Below are positions 32,322-40,911 of a stretch of DNA of 64,000 nt, one piece after another. How positions within the stretch are numbered: position 1 is the first letter of the stretch; each line of letters opens with the position of its first letter. This DNA is from Frateuria_A sp035944355 (GTDB lineage: Bacteria > Pseudomonadota > Gammaproteobacteria > Xanthomonadales > Rhodanobacteraceae): the NCBI RefSeq assembly GCF_035944355.1, contig NZ_DASZBH010000001.1, positions 62,001 through 126,000 on the forward strand, in the 5' to 3' direction. The position numbers were made by a program, and so were the translations under genes. The notes beneath the pieces were generated by a model. The model was not told the DNA's origin. It searched no databases and saw nothing but the letters and a program-made list of their open reading frames with translations.

Positions 32322-34655
32322 ATGAGCGCGCAGCCGACCACCACCGCCGCCCCCGATCTGGTCAACATCGAGGTCGACGGCAAGCCCACGCAGATCCGCA
32401 AGGGCGCCATGATCATCGAGGCCGCCGATTCCATCGGCGTCGCCATTCCGCGTTTCTGCTACCACCGCAAGCTCCCCATCGCCGCCAACTGCCGCATGTG
32501 CCTGGTCGATGTGGAGATGGGCGGCAAGCTGATGCCCAAGCCGCAGCCGGCCTGCGCCACTCCGGTGGCCGAGGGCATGAAGGTGATGACGCGCTCGGAC
32601 AAGGCGCTGAAGTTCCAGAAGGACGTGATGGAGTTCCTTCTGATCAACCATCCGCTGGACTGCCCGATCTGCGACCAGGGCGGCGAGTGCGAGCTGCAGG
32701 ACGTGGCGCTCGGCTATGGCCGCAGCGTGTCGCGCTACACCGAGCGCAAGCGCACGATCGCGGACGAGAACATCGGGCCGCTGGTCGCCACCGAGATGAC
32801 CCGCTGCATCCAGTGCACGCGCTGCGTGCGCTTCACCAGCGAGATCGCCGGCACCTACGAGCTCGGCGGCATGAACCGCGGCGAGAACCTGCAGATCGGC
32901 ACGTATATCGGAAAGACGGTGGAGACCGAGCTTTCCGGCAACATCATCGACGTCTGCCCGGTCGGCGCGCTGACCAACAAGCCGTTCCAGTTCAAGGCGC
33001 GCGCCTGGGAGCTGATCGCGCGTCCCTCGATCGGCTACCACGATGCGCTGGGTTCCAATCTGTGGCTGCACACGCGCCGCGGCGAAGTGCTGCGCACCGT
33101 GCCGCGCGACAACGAGGCGATCAACGAGTGCTGGCTGTCGGACCGTGACCGCTTCAGCCACGAGGGCCTGTACGCCGCCGAGCGCCTGCATGCGCCCGAG
33201 ATCAAGCGCAACGGGCAATGGCAGCGCGCCAGTTGGGAAGAGGCCCTTTCCGTCGCCACGGAGGCGCTGAAGTCGGTGCCCGGCAGCGAGCTCGGCATCC
33301 TGGCCTCGCCCGCCACCACCAACGAGGAAGGCGACCTGCTGCTGCGCCTGGCCCGCGGCCTGGGCAGCGCGCACGTCGACCATCGCCTGCGCCAGCTGGA
33401 CCTGTCCGACCGCCCGGTCGCGGCCCGCTTCGAGGTTCCCGTCGCCGAGGTGAGCCAGGTCAAGGGCGCGCTGCTGGTGGGCTCGGACCTGCGCTACGAA
33501 ATGCCGCTGCTCAACCACCGCCTGCACCAGGCGGTCAAGCGCGGCGCCAAGGTGTACGCGGTCAACCCGGCGCGCTTCGGCTTCAACTACGCGCTGGCCG
33601 GCGAGGCCATCGTGTCGCCGGCGGCGCTGGTCGATGCGCTGCTCGCGCTGGCCAAGGCCGCGGTCGCCGACGGCGCCACCGCGCCCGCCATGCTGGCCGA
33701 CGCCATCAGCGGCGCACAGAGCGACCAGGGCGACCGCGACGCGATCGCGGTGCTCAAGGCCGGCAAGGCCGTGGTCGTCCTGGGCGAGGCGGCGGCGACG
33801 CATCCGCAGGCGTCGTGGCTGCGCGCCATCGCGCGCTTCATCGCGCAGGCCACCGGCGCCGGCTACAACGAACTGCCGGTCGGCGCCAATGCGCTGGGGC
33901 TGGGGCAGGGCGGTCTGCTGCCGGGCAACGGCGGCCTGGATGCGCAGGCGATGCTTGCGCAGCAGCGCAAGGGTTACGTGCTCTACGGCGTCGAGCCGCC
34001 GCACGACTTCGCCGATGGCGCCAGGACTATGGCCGCGCTGCGTGCCGCGCAGGCGGTGGTGGCGTTCAGCGCCTACGCCAGCCCCGCCTTGCGCGAGGTG
34101 GCGAACGTGATCCTGCCGATCGCGCTGTTGCCGGAGATCGACGGCACGCTGGTCAACGTGGACGGGCTGGCGCAGACGACCCTGGCCGGCGCCAAGGCGC
34201 CCGGCGAGGCCCGCGCGGGCTGGAAGGTGCTGCGCGCGCTGGGCGGCATGCTGCAACTGGCCGGCTTCGAGTTCGACGACCTGGCCGGCCTGCGCGCCGG
34301 CATCGCCGAGCGTCCGCTGCCGGCGCACGCCGGCACGCTGGCCCCGCGCCAGGGCGCAACGGGCGGCCTGGTGCGCCTGGCGACCTGGCCGATCTACCGC
34401 AGCGATGCGGTAGTGCGCCGGGCCGCGGCGCTCAACGCCCATCCGATCAACCGCGCGCCGGCCGTGCGCCTGAACGCGAACGAGGCGATGCGCCACGGCC
34501 TGGTCGCCGGCGCGCAGGTGCACGTCGGCGATTCGCGGCTGCCGGTGGCGATCGATGCGGTCGTGCCCGATGGCGCCGCATGGATCGAGGCCGCGCACGA
34601 CCTGACCGCCACGCTGCCGCCGTACGGCGCCGCCCTTACCTTAGCCAAGGCGTAA
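32322..34655 (+). CDS. nuoG: NADH-quinone oxidoreductase subunit G
   Basis: A 777-residue subunit with several iron-sulfur clusters. The N-terminal [2Fe-2S] site includes CRMCLVDVEMGG and the His-Cys cluster is in HPLDCPICDQGGECELQD. A [4Fe-4S] site is in CIQCTRCVRF and later CPVGAL. The rest is a molybdopterin-oxidoreductase-like domain without visible cofactor use, as in other NuoG proteins. The ATG at 32322 has GAGG upstream. nuoH follows by 4 bp. Confidence 0.97.
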   Translation: MSAQPTTTAAPDLVNIEVDGKPTQIRKGAMIIEAADSIGVAIPRFCYHRKLPIAANCRMCLVDVEMGGKLMPKPQPACATPVAEGMKVMTRSDKALKFQKDVMEFLLINHPLDCPICDQGGECELQDVALGYGRSVSRYTERKRTIADENIGPLVATEMTRCIQCTRCVRFTSEIAGTYELGGMNRGENLQIGTYIGKTVETELSGNIIDVCPVGALTNKPFQFKARAWELIARPSIGYHDALGSNLWLHTRRGEVLRTVPRDNEAINECWLSDRDRFSHEGLYAAERLHAPEIKRNGQWQRASWEEALSVATEALKSVPGSELGILASPATTNEEGDLLLRLARGLGSAHVDHRLRQLDLSDRPVAARFEVPVAEVSQVKGALLVGSDLRYEMPLLNHRLHQAVKRGAKVYAVNPARFGFNYALAGEAIVSPAALVDALLALAKAAVADGATAPAMLADAISGAQSDQGDRDAIAVLKAGKAVVVLGEAAATHPQASWLRAIARFIAQATGAGYNELPVGANALGLGQGGLLPGNGGLDAQAMLAQQRKGYVLYGVEPPHDFADGARTMAALRAAQAVVAFSAYASPALREVANVILPIALLPEIDGTLVNVDGLAQTTLAGAKAPGEARAGWKVLRALGGMLQLAGFEFDDLAGLRAGIAERPLPAHAGTLAPRQGATGGLVRLATWPIYRSDAVVRRAAALNAHPINRAPAVRLNANEAMRHGLVAGAQVHVGDSRLPVAIDAVVPDGAAWIEAAHDLTATLPPYGAALTLAKA

Positions 34656-34659
34656 CACG

Positions 34660-35712
34660 ATGCTGGATCAACTCATCCATCAAGTGGGACTGCCGGTCCT
34701 GTACATCCTGTGCATCGCGGTGCCGCTGATCCTGGCGGTGGCCATGTTCGTGTACTGGGAGCGCAAGGTCATCGGCTGGATGCACGTGCGCATGGGACCG
34801 AACAAGATCGGTCCCTTCGGCATGCTGCAGGCCTTCGCCGACGTGGTGAAGCTGCTGATCAAGGAAGTGATCCTTCCCTCCAGCGCCAACCGCGTCCTCT
34901 ACTACCTGGCCCCGCTGCTGGCGCTGGTGCCGGCGTTCGCGGCCTGGGCGGTGGTGCCCTTCGGCGAGAAGATGGTGCTGGCGAACGTCAACGCGGGCCT
35001 GCTCTACCTGCTGGCGATGACCTCGCTGGGCGTGTACGGCATCATCCTGGCCGGCTGGGCGTCCAACTCGCGCTACGCGCTGCTCGGCGCCATGCGCTCG
35101 GCCGCGCAGGTGATCTCCTACGAGCTCGCCATGGGCCTGTCGCTGGTCTGCGTGCTGGTGCTGGCCGGCTCGCTCAACCTCACCGACATCGTGCACGCGC
35201 AGGCCGGCGGCAAGGGCTTCTTCGACTGGTTCTGGCTGCCGCTGCTGCCGGTGTTCGTCGTCTACTTCGTCTCGGGCGTGGCCGAGACCAACCGCGCGCC
35301 GTTCGACGTGGCCGAAGGCGAATCGGAGATCGTCGCGGGCTTCCATGTGGAATATTCCGGCTCGGCCTTCGCGATCTTCTTCCTGGCCGAATACGCCAAC
35401 ATGATCCTGGTGAGCTTCCTCGCCTCGATCTTCTTCCTGGGCGGCTGGCTGAGCCCGCTGCGGGGCTGGATCCATGCCGACGCTCCCGGCTGGATCAACT
35501 GGATCTGGACCGGCGGCTTCGTCTGGCTGCTGATCAAGGCCTTCCTGATGTCCTTTCTGTTCCTGTGGTTCCGCGCGACGTTCCCGCGCTACCGCTACGA
35601 CCAGATCATGCGGCTGGGTTGGAAGGTGTTCATTCCCATCACGATCGTGTGGGTCCTGGTGGCCGGCTGCATGAAGTACTTCGGCTGGGTCATCGCCGGC
35701 ACGGGGGCGTGA
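34660..35712 (+). CDS. nuoH: NADH-quinone oxidoreductase subunit H
   Basis: A 350-residue membrane subunit with about eight helices linking the quinone site to the proton path. YWERKVIGWMHVRMGPNKIG and the acidic loop GVAETNRAPFDVAEGESEIV are hallmark segments. Its length is normal. A hairpin-forming repeat fills the gap to nuoI. Confidence 0.97.
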   Translation: MLDQLIHQVGLPVLYILCIAVPLILAVAMFVYWERKVIGWMHVRMGPNKIGPFGMLQAFADVVKLLIKEVILPSSANRVLYYLAPLLALVPAFAAWAVVPFGEKMVLANVNAGLLYLLAMTSLGVYGIILAGWASNSRYALLGAMRSAAQVISYELAMGLSLVCVLVLAGSLNLTDIVHAQAGGKGFFDWFWLPLLPVFVVYFVSGVAETNRAPFDVAEGESEIVAGFHVEYSGSAFAIFFLAEYANMILVSFLASIFFLGGWLSPLRGWIHADAPGWINWIWTGGFVWLLIKAFLMSFLFLWFRATFPRYRYDQIMRLGWKVFIPITIVWVLVAGCMKYFGWVIAGTGA

Positions 35713-35737
35713 GATGAGAGCGTTTCGCGAGCACCCG

Positions 35738-35786
35738 CCCCTCATCCGCCCTGACGGGCACCTTCTCCCCGGAGGGGAGAAGGGTG
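35738..35786. repeat. CCCTCATCCGCCC-type repeat between nuoH and nuoI
   Basis: Two hairpins, GCCC-TGAC-GGGC (35748-35759) and TTCTCCCC-GGA-GGGGAGAA (35763-35781), form a short element of a type common in genomes of this order. Its GGGGAGAAGGG end can act as a Shine-Dalgarno sequence for a 6-codon ORF (35789-35809) whose stop overlaps the nuoI start. Confidence 0.75.
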
Positions 35787-35805
35787 ATATGACGAGAGCC
35801 CACCT

Positions 35806-36297
35806 ATGAGCCGCATCACCAATTACTTCAAGAGCCTGTTGCTCATCGAGCTGCTCCAGGGCATGGCGCTGACCCTGCGCTACATGTTCAAGCCCAAGTA
35901 CACGGTGCGCTTCCCGATGGAGCACATCCCGCGCTCGAACCGCTTCCGCGGCCTGCACGCGCTGCGCCGCTATGCCAACGGCGAGGAGCGCTGCATCGCG
36001 TGCAAGCTGTGCGAAGCAGTGTGCCCCGCGCTGGCGATCACCATCGACTCGGCTCCGCGCGAGAGCGACGGTCAGCGCCGCACCACTCGCTACGACATCG
36101 ACCTGTTCAAGTGCATCTTCTGCGGCTTCTGCGAAGAGAGCTGCCCGGTCGACTCGATCGTCGAGACCTCGGTGATGGAGTACCACTTCGAACAGCGTGG
36201 CCAGAACGTGGTGACCAAGGCGCAGCTGCTCGCCATCGGCGACCGCTTCGAGCCGGAAATCGCCGCGGCCCGCGCGCAAGACGCGGCGTTCCGCTAA
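35806..36297 (+). CDS. nuoI: NADH-quinone oxidoreductase subunit I
   Basis: A 163-residue ferredoxin-like subunit carrying clusters N6a and N6b. The two motifs are CIACKLCEAVCP and CIFCGFCEESCP. The ATG at 35806 has only a weak Shine-Dalgarno sequence, but it overlaps (ATGA) the stop of a preceding 6-codon ORF that has a good one, suggesting coupled translation. nuoJ follows by 10 bp. Confidence 0.97.
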   Translation: MSRITNYFKSLLLIELLQGMALTLRYMFKPKYTVRFPMEHIPRSNRFRGLHALRRYANGEERCIACKLCEAVCPALAITIDSAPRESDGQRRTTRYDIDLFKCIFCGFCEESCPVDSIVETSVMEYHFEQRGQNVVTKAQLLAIGDRFEPEIAAARAQDAAFR

Positions 36298-36307
36298 GGG
36301 CACCGAC

Positions 36308-36955
36308 ATGATCGATACCAATCTTTTCCAACTGATCTGCTTCTACGGCTTCGCCGCCGTCACCGTGGCCGCCGCGCTGGCGGTGATCACGCTGAAGAAT
36401 TCGGTGCACGCGGTGCTCTCGCTGGTGCTGACCTTCTTCAGCACCGCCTGCATCTGGCTGCTGGCCGAAGCGGAGTTCCTCGCCATCGCCCTGATCGTCG
36501 TCTACGTCGGCGCGGTGATGGTGCTGTTCCTGTTCGTGGTGATGATGCTGGACATCAAGCAGGAACATGTCCGCGAGGGTTTCATCCGCTACCTGCCGGT
36601 GGGCATCGTCGTCGCGCTGGTCATGCTGGCTGAAATGCTGGCGCTGATCGGCGTGCGCGTGATGCACGCGCAGGTGATGGGGGCCGATCCCGCCACGGTC
36701 GCGGGCCTGTCCAATACCGCGTGGCTGGGCCAGGCGCTGTACACGCAGTACCTGCTGCCGTTCGAGATCGCCGCACTGATCCTCACCGTGGGTGTGGTGG
36801 TCGCCGTGGCGCTCACCCTGCGCCATCGCGGCGACAAGCGCCACGAGTCGGCCAGCGAGCAGGTGCGCGTGCAGGCGCGCGACCGCATCCGCGTGGTCAA
36901 GATGGCGCCCTCGCGCCCGGATGAGCCGACCGCTTCGCAGGAGCCACGCCAATGA
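36308..36955 (+). CDS. nuoJ: NADH-quinone oxidoreductase subunit J
   Basis: A 215-residue membrane subunit with five hydrophobic segments. ALIVVYVGAVMVLFLFVVMMLD is the conserved helix 3 with its pi-bulge region. The C-terminal 40 residues are hydrophilic and highly charged. The stop overlaps the nuoK ATG by 4 bp. Confidence 0.96.
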   Translation: MIDTNLFQLICFYGFAAVTVAAALAVITLKNSVHAVLSLVLTFFSTACIWLLAEAEFLAIALIVVYVGAVMVLFLFVVMMLDIKQEHVREGFIRYLPVGIVVALVMLAEMLALIGVRVMHAQVMGADPATVAGLSNTAWLGQALYTQYLLPFEIAALILTVGVVVAVALTLRHRGDKRHESASEQVRVQARDRIRVVKMAPSRPDEPTASQEPRQ

Positions 36956-37257
36956 TCACGTTGTCGCACTTCATCGTGCTGGGCGCGGTGCTTTTCTGCA
37001 TCGCCGTGGCCGGCCTGTTCATCAACCGAAAGAACGTGATCGTGCTGCTGATGGCGATCGAGCTGATGCTGCTCGCGGTGAACATGAACTTCGTGGCCTT
37101 CTCGCGCTTCCATGGCGACGTGGCGGGCCAGGTGTTCGTGTTCTTCATCCTCACCGTCGCGGCCGCCGAGTCCGCGATCGGCCTGGCGATCCTGGTGCTG
37201 CTGTTCCGCAACCGCAGCACGGTCAACGTCGCCGAAATCGACTCGATGAAGGGCTGA
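36952..37257 (+). CDS. nuoK: NADH-quinone oxidoreductase subunit K
   Basis: A 101-residue subunit with three transmembrane helices, homologous to MrpC. The conserved Glu residues thought to relay protons lie in MAIELMLLAVNMNFVAFS and in AAESAIGLAILVLLFR. The start overlaps the nuoJ stop, and nuoL follows by 4 bp. Confidence 0.97.
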   Translation: MITLSHFIVLGAVLFCIAVAGLFINRKNVIVLLMAIELMLLAVNMNFVAFSRFHGDVAGQVFVFFILTVAAAESAIGLAILVLLFRNRSTVNVAEIDSMKG

Positions 37258-37261
37258 GCCG

Positions 37262-39373
37262 ATGCAATTGTCCACGAACATCCTGCTGATCATCGCGCTG
37301 GCGCCGCTGGCCGGCTGCCTGCTCGCCGGCTTCCTCGGCAAGCAGATCGGGCGCGCGGGCGCGCACAGCGTCACCATCCTCGGGCTGTTGATCTCCTGCG
37401 CGCTGTCGTTCTACGTGCTCTACCAGATCACGGCAGGCGGCGCGCCGGCCTACAACCAGGACATCTACACCTGGTTCGAGATCGGCCGCCTGCACGTGAG
37501 CGTCGGCTTCCTGGTCGACCGCCTCACCGCCATGATGATGGTGGTGGTGACCTTCGTGTCGCTGCTGGTGCACGTGTACACCATCGGCTACATGGCCGAC
37601 GACGACGGCTACCAGCGCTTCTTCAGCTACATCTCGCTGTTCACCTTCGCGATGTTGATGCTCGTGATGAGCAACAACTTCATGCAGCTGTTCTTCGGCT
37701 GGGAAGGCGTGGGCCTGGTGTCCTACCTGCTGATCGGCTTCTGGTACAAGCGCCCGACCGCGATCTTCGCCAACCTCAAGGCCTTCCTGGTCAACCGCGT
37801 GGGCGACTTCGGCTTCCTGCTGGGCATCGCCGCGGTGCTGTACTTCCTGGGCACGCTGGACTACGCCACCGCCTTCGCCGGCGCGCCCAGCCTGGTCGGC
37901 AAGACGCTGGCGCTGACCGCGAACATGCATTGGGACGCGGCCACGGTGATCTGCGTGCTGCTGTTCATAGGCGCCATGGGCAAGTCCGCCCAGGTGCCGT
38001 TGCACGTGTGGCTGCCCGATTCGATGGAAGGTCCCACGCCGATCTCCGCGCTGATCCATGCGGCGACCATGGTGACCGCGGGCATCTTCATGGTCGCGCG
38101 CATGTCGCCGATCTTCGAGCTGTCTTCCGGCGCGCTGAGCTTCGTGATGGTGATCGGCGCCACCGGCGCGCTGTTCACCGGCCTGATCGGTATCGTCCAG
38201 AACGACATCAAGCGCGTGGTGGCGTATTCCACGCTTTCGCAGCTGGGCTACATGACCGTGGCGCTGGGCGTGTCCGCCTACGCCGGCGCGGTGTTCCATC
38301 TGATGACCCACGCCTTCTTCAAGGCGCTGCTGTTCCTGGGCGCGGGCTCGGTCATCATCGCCATGCACCACGAGCAGGACATGCGCTACATGGGCGGCCT
38401 GCGCAAGTACATGCCGATCACCTGGATCACGATGTGGATCGGCTCGCTGGCGCTGGTGGCGATCCCGTTCACCTCGGGCTTCTACTCCAAGGACGCGATC
38501 ATCGAGGCGGTCGGCGAGTCGCATCGCTGGGGCTCGGGCTACGCCTACGTCTGCGTGCTGGCCGGCGCCTTCGTCACCGCGCTGTACACCTTCCGCCAGA
38601 TGTACCTGACCTTCCACGGCAAGGAACGCTTCGTGGTGGTGCACGGCCATGACGCGCATGCGTCGCACGGCCACGCCCACGAGGACGCGCACGAGCACGG
38701 CGACGCCCATGCGGCGGTCGGCCCGGACGAGCATCCGCACACCGAGCCGGGCCACGGCGAGCCGGGCGTGCTGCACCACCCTCCGCACGAGTCGCCCTGG
38801 GTGGTGACGCTGCCGTTGATCCTGCTGGCGATCCCGTCGCTGTTGATCGGCTTCTTCACCGTCGGGCCGATGCTGTTCGGCCAGTGGTTCGGCCAGGCGA
38901 TCCACGTGGAGGAAGCGAACAATGTGCTGGGCGAACTGGGCGGCGAGTTCCACGGCGCCGCCGCGATGGCGCTGCAAGGCCTGCTGAGCTGGCCGTTCGC
39001 GCTGGTGGTGCTCGCCTTCGTGATCACCACCTACATCTACCTGTTCAACCCGGCGATGGCGGGCAAGATCAAGAACGCGCTCAAGCCGCTGTGGACGGTG
39101 CTGGACCGCAAGTACTGGGTCGACGCCGTCTACTTCGCGATCTTCGCCCGTGGCGGTGTGAAGCTGGGCCGGCTGTTCTGGAAGGCCGGCGACGCTGCGG
39201 TGATCGACGGCGCCATGGTCAACGGCTCGGCCGCGCTGGTGCAGCGCATCGCCGCCGGCGTGCGCCGCCTGCAGTCGGGCTATCTCTACCACTATGCCTT
39301 CGCGATGATCCTCGGCCTGATCCTGCTGCTGGGCGGGTTCTGGGTCTTCGGGTCCGGGCTGATCGGGCAATAA
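37262..39373 (+). CDS. nuoL: NADH-quinone oxidoreductase subunit L
   Basis: A 703-residue antiporter-like proton-pumping subunit with a C-terminal lateral helix. LFFGWEGVGLVSYLLIGFW, the DSMEGPTPISALIHAATMV region and the Lys-bearing helices are intact. Residues 461-510 form a hydrophilic insertion with 15 His in 50 residues, plus many Asp/Glu. It is longer and more His-rich than in E. coli NuoL and might bind metal. Otherwise it is a normal gene of the operon. Confidence 0.97.
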   Translation: MQLSTNILLIIALAPLAGCLLAGFLGKQIGRAGAHSVTILGLLISCALSFYVLYQITAGGAPAYNQDIYTWFEIGRLHVSVGFLVDRLTAMMMVVVTFVSLLVHVYTIGYMADDDGYQRFFSYISLFTFAMLMLVMSNNFMQLFFGWEGVGLVSYLLIGFWYKRPTAIFANLKAFLVNRVGDFGFLLGIAAVLYFLGTLDYATAFAGAPSLVGKTLALTANMHWDAATVICVLLFIGAMGKSAQVPLHVWLPDSMEGPTPISALIHAATMVTAGIFMVARMSPIFELSSGALSFVMVIGATGALFTGLIGIVQNDIKRVVAYSTLSQLGYMTVALGVSAYAGAVFHLMTHAFFKALLFLGAGSVIIAMHHEQDMRYMGGLRKYMPITWITMWIGSLALVAIPFTSGFYSKDAIIEAVGESHRWGSGYAYVCVLAGAFVTALYTFRQMYLTFHGKERFVVVHGHDAHASHGHAHEDAHEHGDAHAAVGPDEHPHTEPGHGEPGVLHHPPHESPWVVTLPLILLAIPSLLIGFFTVGPMLFGQWFGQAIHVEEANNVLGELGGEFHGAAAMALQGLLSWPFALVVLAFVITTYIYLFNPAMAGKIKNALKPLWTVLDRKYWVDAVYFAIFARGGVKLGRLFWKAGDAAVIDGAMVNGSAALVQRIAAGVRRLQSGYLYHYAFAMILGLILLLGGFWVFGSGLIGQ

Positions 39374-39386
39374 GGAAGCGCGCTCC

Positions 39387-40895
39387 ATGTTCAATCATTT
39401 GCTCAGCCTGCTGATCTGGCTACCCATCGTCGGCGCGATACCGGTGCTGCTGGCCGGCTCCGCGCGCCCGAACCTGGCGCGCTGGATCTCGCTGCTGGTG
39501 GCGGTGCTGGCCTTCGTGGCCAGCCTGTGCCTGCTGCCGGCCTACAACGCCGTCGACGGCACCATGCAGCTCACCGAAAGCCACGTGTGGATCGCCTCGC
39601 TCGGCGTGCACTACGGCCTCGCGGTAGACGGCATTTCGATCGCCCTGATCCTGCTCACGACCTTCGTCGGCATCCTGGTGATCGCCGGCGCATGGCAGGT
39701 GATCCAGGACAAGCCGCACCAGTACATGGCCGCGATGCTGGTGCTCGAGGGCCTGATGATCGGCGTGTTCTGCGCCACCGACGCCTTGCTGTTCTACGTG
39801 TTCTTCGAGGCGATGCTGATCCCGATGTTCATCCTGATCGGCGTCTGGGGCGGTCCGCGGCGCGTCTACGCCACCCTGAAGTTCTTCATCTACACGTTCT
39901 TCGGCTCGATCTTCATGCTGATCGGGCTGATCTACCTGTACCTGAAGGCCGGCAGCTTCGACCTGCACGCGCTGGCGGCGCTGCCGCTGACCATGAAGGA
40001 GCAGAGCTGGCTGTTCTTCGCCTTCCTGCTGGCGTTCGCGATCAAGGTGCCGATGGTGCCGGTGCACACCTGGCTGCCGGACGCCCACGTGGAGGCGCCG
40101 ACCGGCGGCTCGGTGGTGCTGGCGGCGGTGATGCTGAAGGTCGGCACCTACGGCTTCCTGCGCTTCATCCTGCCGATCACGCCGGACGCGGGCGACCATT
40201 ACGCCTGGCTCGTGATCGTGCTCAGCCTGGTGGCCATCGTCTACATCGGCTACGTGGCGCTGGTGCAGGAGGACATGAAGAAGCTGGTGGCGTACTCGTC
40301 CGTAGCGCACATGGGCTTCGTCACGCTGGGCATCTTCATCGCCTTCATGCTGGTGCGCGGCAGCGGCAACCTGGACGCGGCCAAGCTCGGCATGCAGGGC
40401 GCCATGGTGCAGATGATTTCGCACGGCTTCGTCTCCGGCGCGATGTTCACCTGCATCGGCGTCATGTACGACCGCATGCACACGCGCCTGATCAAGGACT
40501 ACGGCGGCGTCATCAACGTGATGCCCTGGTTCGGCTTCTTCTACGTGCTGTTCGCCATGGCCAACTCCGGCCTGCCGGGCACCAGCGGCTTCGTCGGCGA
40601 GTTCATGGTGGTGCTGGCGAGCTTCGCCGCCAACCCGTGGATCGCGCTGTTCGCCGCGTTCACCCTGATCATCGGCGCGGCCTACACGCTGTGGATGGTC
40701 AAGCGCGTGCTGTGGGGCGACATCACCAACCCGCACGTGCGCGAGATGGAGGAGATCAACGGCCGCGAGACGTTCGTGCTGGTCGCCTTCGCCGCCGCCG
40801 TGCTGGCGCTGGGCATCTGGCCGCAGCCGCTGATCCACCTGATGGACGCCTCGGTGTCCCAGCTGGTGCAGCAGCTCGCCGTTCACAAGATCTAA
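39387..40895 (+). CDS. nuoM: NADH-quinone oxidoreductase subunit M
   Basis: A 502-residue antiporter-like subunit with about 14 helices. FFEAMLIPMFILIGVWGG contains the conserved Glu of helix 5, and HTWLPDAHVEAPTGGSVVLA is the signature around the proton path. It follows nuoL by 13 bp with AAGGA-like DNA upstream and precedes nuoN by 16 bp. No oddity is seen. Confidence 0.97.
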   Translation: MFNHLLSLLIWLPIVGAIPVLLAGSARPNLARWISLLVAVLAFVASLCLLPAYNAVDGTMQLTESHVWIASLGVHYGLAVDGISIALILLTTFVGILVIAGAWQVIQDKPHQYMAAMLVLEGLMIGVFCATDALLFYVFFEAMLIPMFILIGVWGGPRRVYATLKFFIYTFFGSIFMLIGLIYLYLKAGSFDLHALAALPLTMKEQSWLFFAFLLAFAIKVPMVPVHTWLPDAHVEAPTGGSVVLAAVMLKVGTYGFLRFILPITPDAGDHYAWLVIVLSLVAIVYIGYVALVQEDMKKLVAYSSVAHMGFVTLGIFIAFMLVRGSGNLDAAKLGMQGAMVQMISHGFVSGAMFTCIGVMYDRMHTRLIKDYGGVINVMPWFGFFYVLFAMANSGLPGTSGFVGEFMVVLASFAANPWIALFAAFTLIIGAAYTLWMVKRVLWGDITNPHVREMEEINGRETFVLVAFAAAVLALGIWPQPLIHLMDASVSQLVQQLAVHKI

Positions 40896-40911
40896 GCGGA
40901 ATCACACGCCC

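Noticed and set aside
31989..34598. Minus-strand frame of 869 codons across nuoF and nuoG
   Set aside because: Antisense shadow of two certain complex I genes; no recognisable motif.
36952..37257. nuoK as mrpC of a separate antiporter
   Set aside because: Position between nuoJ and nuoL with overlapping stops fixes it as complex I.
37223..39394. Minus-strand frame of 723 codons across nuoL
   Set aside because: Antisense shadow, strongly His/Gln/Arg biased, no domain.
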